This document shows, piece by piece, positions 6,128-7,569 of a stretch of DNA of 7,569 nt. The DNA is from JAGOGN01 sp036652735. Lineage in GTDB: Bacteria; Bacillota; Clostridia; Lachnospirales; Lachnospiraceae. Position 1 is the stretch's first letter, and each line of letters opens with the position of its first letter. A program made the position numbers and the translations under genes. The stretch spans positions 1 to 7,569 of the forward strand of contig JAVVVI010000051.1 in the NCBI GenBank assembly GCA_036652735.1. The letters run 5' to 3'. The notes below the pieces were generated by a model. That model made no database searches. It saw only the letters and a list, made by a program, of their open reading frames with translations, and had not been told where the DNA came from.

Positions 6128-6610
6128 ATGAAAAAAACTATATCTATTTTACTCCTACTGCTATTAAGCATAAGCATGATTTTCAGCGGATGTAACACAT
6201 CCGGCTCAGGGAAAGGTACCTTCCATAGGGACAAAATAGAAGTGACCCTGAATGAAGTCGCACATTCCATTTTTTATGCACCTATGTATGTTGCAATTGA
6301 AGAGGGTTACTTTAAAGACCAGGGAATTGATCTTACACTTGAAACAGGATTCGGTGCAGACAAGACCATGACTGCCGTTTTAACCGGTGCCGCAGACATT
6401 GGATTTATGGGTGGTGAAGCATCCATTTATACTTATAATGAAGGTGCAAAAGACTATGTCATTAATTTTGCACAACTAACCCAAAGAGCGGGAAATTTTC
6501 TTGTAGCAAGGGAAAAGACCAATGATTTCAAGTGGGAAGATTTAAAGGGAAAAAAAGTGTTGGGTGGCAGAGCAGGTGACTGCCCCCTCATGGCTCATTC
6601 TATCGTGTGA
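6128..6610 (+). pseudogene. Truncated ABC-transporter substrate-binding lipoprotein (SsuA/ThiY/NMT1-like)
   Basis: The intact start has GGAGG just upstream and encodes a lipoprotein signal: KK at 2-3, a hydrophobic run at 5-19, and the lipobox-like FSGC with the lipidated cysteine at C22. The mature part matches the NMT1/SsuA/ThiY family, which captures aliphatic sulfonates, pyrimidine precursors of thiamine or similar small molecules: APMYVAIEEGYFKDQGIDLTL at about 51-71, then GADKTMTAVLTGAADIGFMGG at about 76-96. Family members usually have about 310-340 residues; this frame stops at 160. After GGRAG (roughly residues 147-151) the sequence no longer looks like the family, and the last codons overlap the 3' end of aroD by 16 bp. 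No permease or ATPase gene follows. The missing C-terminal lobe makes ligand binding impossible in the usual way. I infer truncation by a rearrangement or insertion near 6575-6595; the substrate cannot be told. Confidence 0.85.
6562..6587 (-). terminator. Possible aroD terminator formed from transporter-gene remnant
   Basis: On the minus strand, just past the aroD stop, GGGGGCAG can pair with CTGCC-A-CCC (8 bp with one bulged A, 9-nt loop). After five bases a run of seven T follows (6557-6551). The right geometry suggests a terminator, but the T run and one arm lie in transporter coding sequence, so any function would be accidental. The dyad sits exactly where the transporter reading frame loses its family resemblance. 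Confidence 0.35.
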
Positions 6611-7362
6611 TTGTGAAGAATATCTAATACCTTTTTTAAATCATGCAATTCCAGTTGTCCCGGTGCAGATCCTTCTCCCACCGTTCCAAATGTGATACAG
6701 GATCCAAATAGTTCACCGCTGATTCTTGAAACGACCCCAAGCTTTCCCATGGAGATTCCAATCATCGGCTTACTGGTTTCATTCCTTTTGACCTGTTCCA
6801 GTGCACCCAGCAAAGCGAGTACATCTGCAGACGTATTGGGCATTACCGCAATTTTAACAATATCGCCTTCCAGCTGCTGCATCGTAGTCAGTTGCTTTTC
6901 AAGTTCTCTCTGAGGTACTGTCTTTGCAAAATCATGACTGGAAAGAATGGTTCGAATACCCGCCTGCCTTGCTGCCTCCAACAATGGTTTCGTTACCTTC
7001 TCTCCCTGAGACACTTCCAGATCAATTAAATCCGGGCATCCGGATTGAATAACAGAAAAATATAGCTCCATATACTTATCTTGTTCTATTTTTAGACTGC
7101 CCCCTTCCTCTTTTGTTCGAAAGGTAAACAGTATCGGCTTTTCATTTAATATCTTTCTTAAGGACCTAAGAACCTGTGTTGTCTCTTGGAATTGAAGGGC
7201 ATGTTCATAGCAGTCACAACGCCATTCCACAAGATCGGCAGGACTGTCCTTTAACTCCTGTGCGTTCCTAACTATTTCGCTGCTTGTCTTACCGGTAATT
7301 GAAACACATATTTTAGGCTGACCTGTGCCAATTGTAAGCTCTCTGACTTTTACTGTTTTCAT
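6595..7362 (-). CDS. aroD: Type I 3-dehydroquinate dehydratase
   Basis: The enzyme converts 3-dehydroquinate to 3-dehydroshikimate in the shikimate pathway through a Schiff-base lysine. The 255-residue product is complete. With the start chosen here, the residues described for the E. coli/Salmonella enzyme fall at the same numbers: E46 and R48 (VEWRCD), R82 (FTFRTKEEGG), H143 (SSHDF), the Schiff-base lysine K170 (VKIAVMP), R213 (VSRISGE), S232 and Q236 (GSAPGQ). The ATG at 7360-7362 has AGGAAGGAG about 7 bp upstream; an in-frame ATG 13 codons earlier would place the ribosome binding site inside the coding region. The gene has its own promoter, no other aro gene is near, and its 3' end overlaps the truncated transporter gene. 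It lies between that broken gene and a serine recombinase, so it may be cargo of a mobile element or part of a rearranged segment. Confidence 0.95.
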   Translation of the reverse strand: MKTVKVRELTIGTGQPKICVSITGKTSSEIVRNAQELKDSPADLVEWRCDCYEHALQFQETTQVLRSLRKILNEKPILFTFRTKEEGGSLKIEQDKYMELYFSVIQSGCPDLIDLEVSQGEKVTKPLLEAARQAGIRTILSSHDFAKTVPQRELEKQLTTMQQLEGDIVKIAVMPNTSADVLALLGALEQVKRNETSKPMIGISMGKLGVVSRISGELFGSCITFGTVGEGSAPGQLELHDLKKVLDILHNHTIE

Positions 7363-7466
7363 AATTCGTCTCCTTCCTGTTATTTTATCACATTCTCGCA
7401 ATCAAAACAATGCAGTAAATAGCATAGTATTTTTATAACTGCGTATTTATTATAAAAAGGACTTTT
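7363..7466. other. Divergent intergenic region between aroD and the serine recombinase
   Basis: This A/T-rich gap of 104 bp holds the aroD promoter on the minus strand. For the recombinase I see only weak -10-like runs (TATAAC at 7434-7439, TATTAT at 7448-7453) without a good -35. A short inverted pair, GCAGT (7412-7416) and ACTGC (7438-7442), flanks a 21-bp spacer. ATAGTATT (7424-7431) matches most of one arm of the DUF1836 operator, but no second arm follows. If the recombinase belongs to an integrated element, an attachment site could lie here, but nothing seen proves it. Confidence 0.4.
7382..7410 (-). promoter_or_regulatory. aroD promoter with extended -10
   Basis: On the minus strand, TTGTTT (7410-7405) and TAAAAT (7387-7382) are spaced by 17 bp, and TGA directly before the -10 gives the extended form TGATAAAAT, the same as at yerC. 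The predicted start is near 7375, a short leader before the ribosome binding site. The gene can therefore be expressed wherever it is inserted. Confidence 0.6.
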
Positions 7467-7569
7467 ATGGAAAAAGAACATACTCACCTGATTGGAGGCT
7501 ATTTGCGCCTCTCCAAAGAAGAGGATGGGAGAAACTCCTCGATTGCTAACCAAAGGCTCCTAATTACCC
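7467..7569 (+). CDS. Serine recombinase N-terminus (resolvase/invertase family), cut by window end
   Basis: Only 34 residues are visible, beginning MEKEHTHLIGGYLRLSKEED and followed by GRNSSIANQRLLIT. This is the start of the serine recombinase catalytic domain: the Y-L-R-L-S strand carries the likely nucleophilic serine (S16), followed by the typical acidic stretch and the S-I-x-N-Q-R helix. AAGGA lies about 5 bp before the ATG. In Clostridia, proteins beginning this way are usually the large serine recombinases of integrative elements or phages, but the C-terminal part that would distinguish these from small resolvases is outside the window. It is divergent from aroD and marks the right end of the window as probable mobile DNA. 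Confidence 0.88.
   Translation, partial: MEKEHTHLIGGYLRLSKEEDGRNSSIANQRLLIT

Noticed and set aside
5765..6270. Open frames antisense to the PHP gene and to the start of the lipoprotein gene
   Set aside because: They overlap genes with complete metal-ligand sets or a signal peptide, and have no supporting signals.
6128..6610. Lipoprotein gene shortened by a simple point mutation or frameshift
   Set aside because: The other frames after 6610 on the plus strand do not continue the family; that DNA is an intact aroD on the opposite strand, so a junction fits better.
7363..7401. Thirteen-codon N-terminal extension of aroD
   Set aside because: It would contain the ribosome binding site and lie across the promoter, and the shorter start makes active-site numbering match the E. 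coli/Salmonella enzyme exactly.
1..7569. CRISPR arrays, tRNA/rRNA genes, insertion sequences and riboswitches
   Set aside because: No regularly spaced repeats, no cloverleaf or rRNA segments, no transposase frame with terminal inverted repeats, and all 5' leaders are too short for known riboswitches.

Overview
The window looks like low-GC Firmicutes chromosome, most likely class Clostridia and probably Lachnospiraceae. This rests on AT-rich intergenic DNA, strong GGAGG-type ribosome binding sites, sigma-A-like promoters with extended -10 boxes, and proteins that read like Lachnospiraceae versions of their families. This is inference from composition and recognition, not from a search.

Layout, left to right. 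Positions 1-1364 (minus) hold an RlmD/RumA-type rRNA uracil-C5 methyltransferase that runs off the left edge just short of its C-terminus. A terminator at 1413-1448 separates it from an 87-residue single-pass membrane protein with a very acidic tail (1498-1761, minus). Next is a complete PcrA/UvrD helicase (1882-4095, minus). Divergent from it is a DUF1836 helix-turn-helix protein (4253-4885, plus), whose promoter carries a 25-bp perfect palindrome. A strong bidirectional terminator (4870-4905) ends that gene and the convergent TrpR-like YerC homologue (4924-5223, minus). A YcdX-type PHP phosphoesterase follows (5307-6032, minus). All of these are ordinary chromosomal genes: DNA repair, rRNA modification and regulation.

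The right end is different. A lipoprotein of the SsuA/ThiY (NMT1-like) ABC transporter family starts normally at 6128 but keeps only about 150 family residues before an abrupt stop at 6610. No permease or ATPase gene follows. Instead its tail runs 16 bp into the 3' end of a complete, convergent type I 3-dehydroquinate dehydratase gene (aroD, 6595-7362, minus), which has its own promoter. Divergent from aroD, a serine recombinase begins at 7467 and is cut by the window edge.

The simplest reading is that conserved chromosome ends inside the transporter gene near 6575-6595, and that aroD and the recombinase belong to inserted or rearranged DNA, possibly the left end of a serine-integrase mobile element. 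I did not find a convincing novel defence or other multi-gene system in the visible bases. The best unexplained signals are the palindrome at the DUF1836 promoter and the transporter/aroD/recombinase junction.
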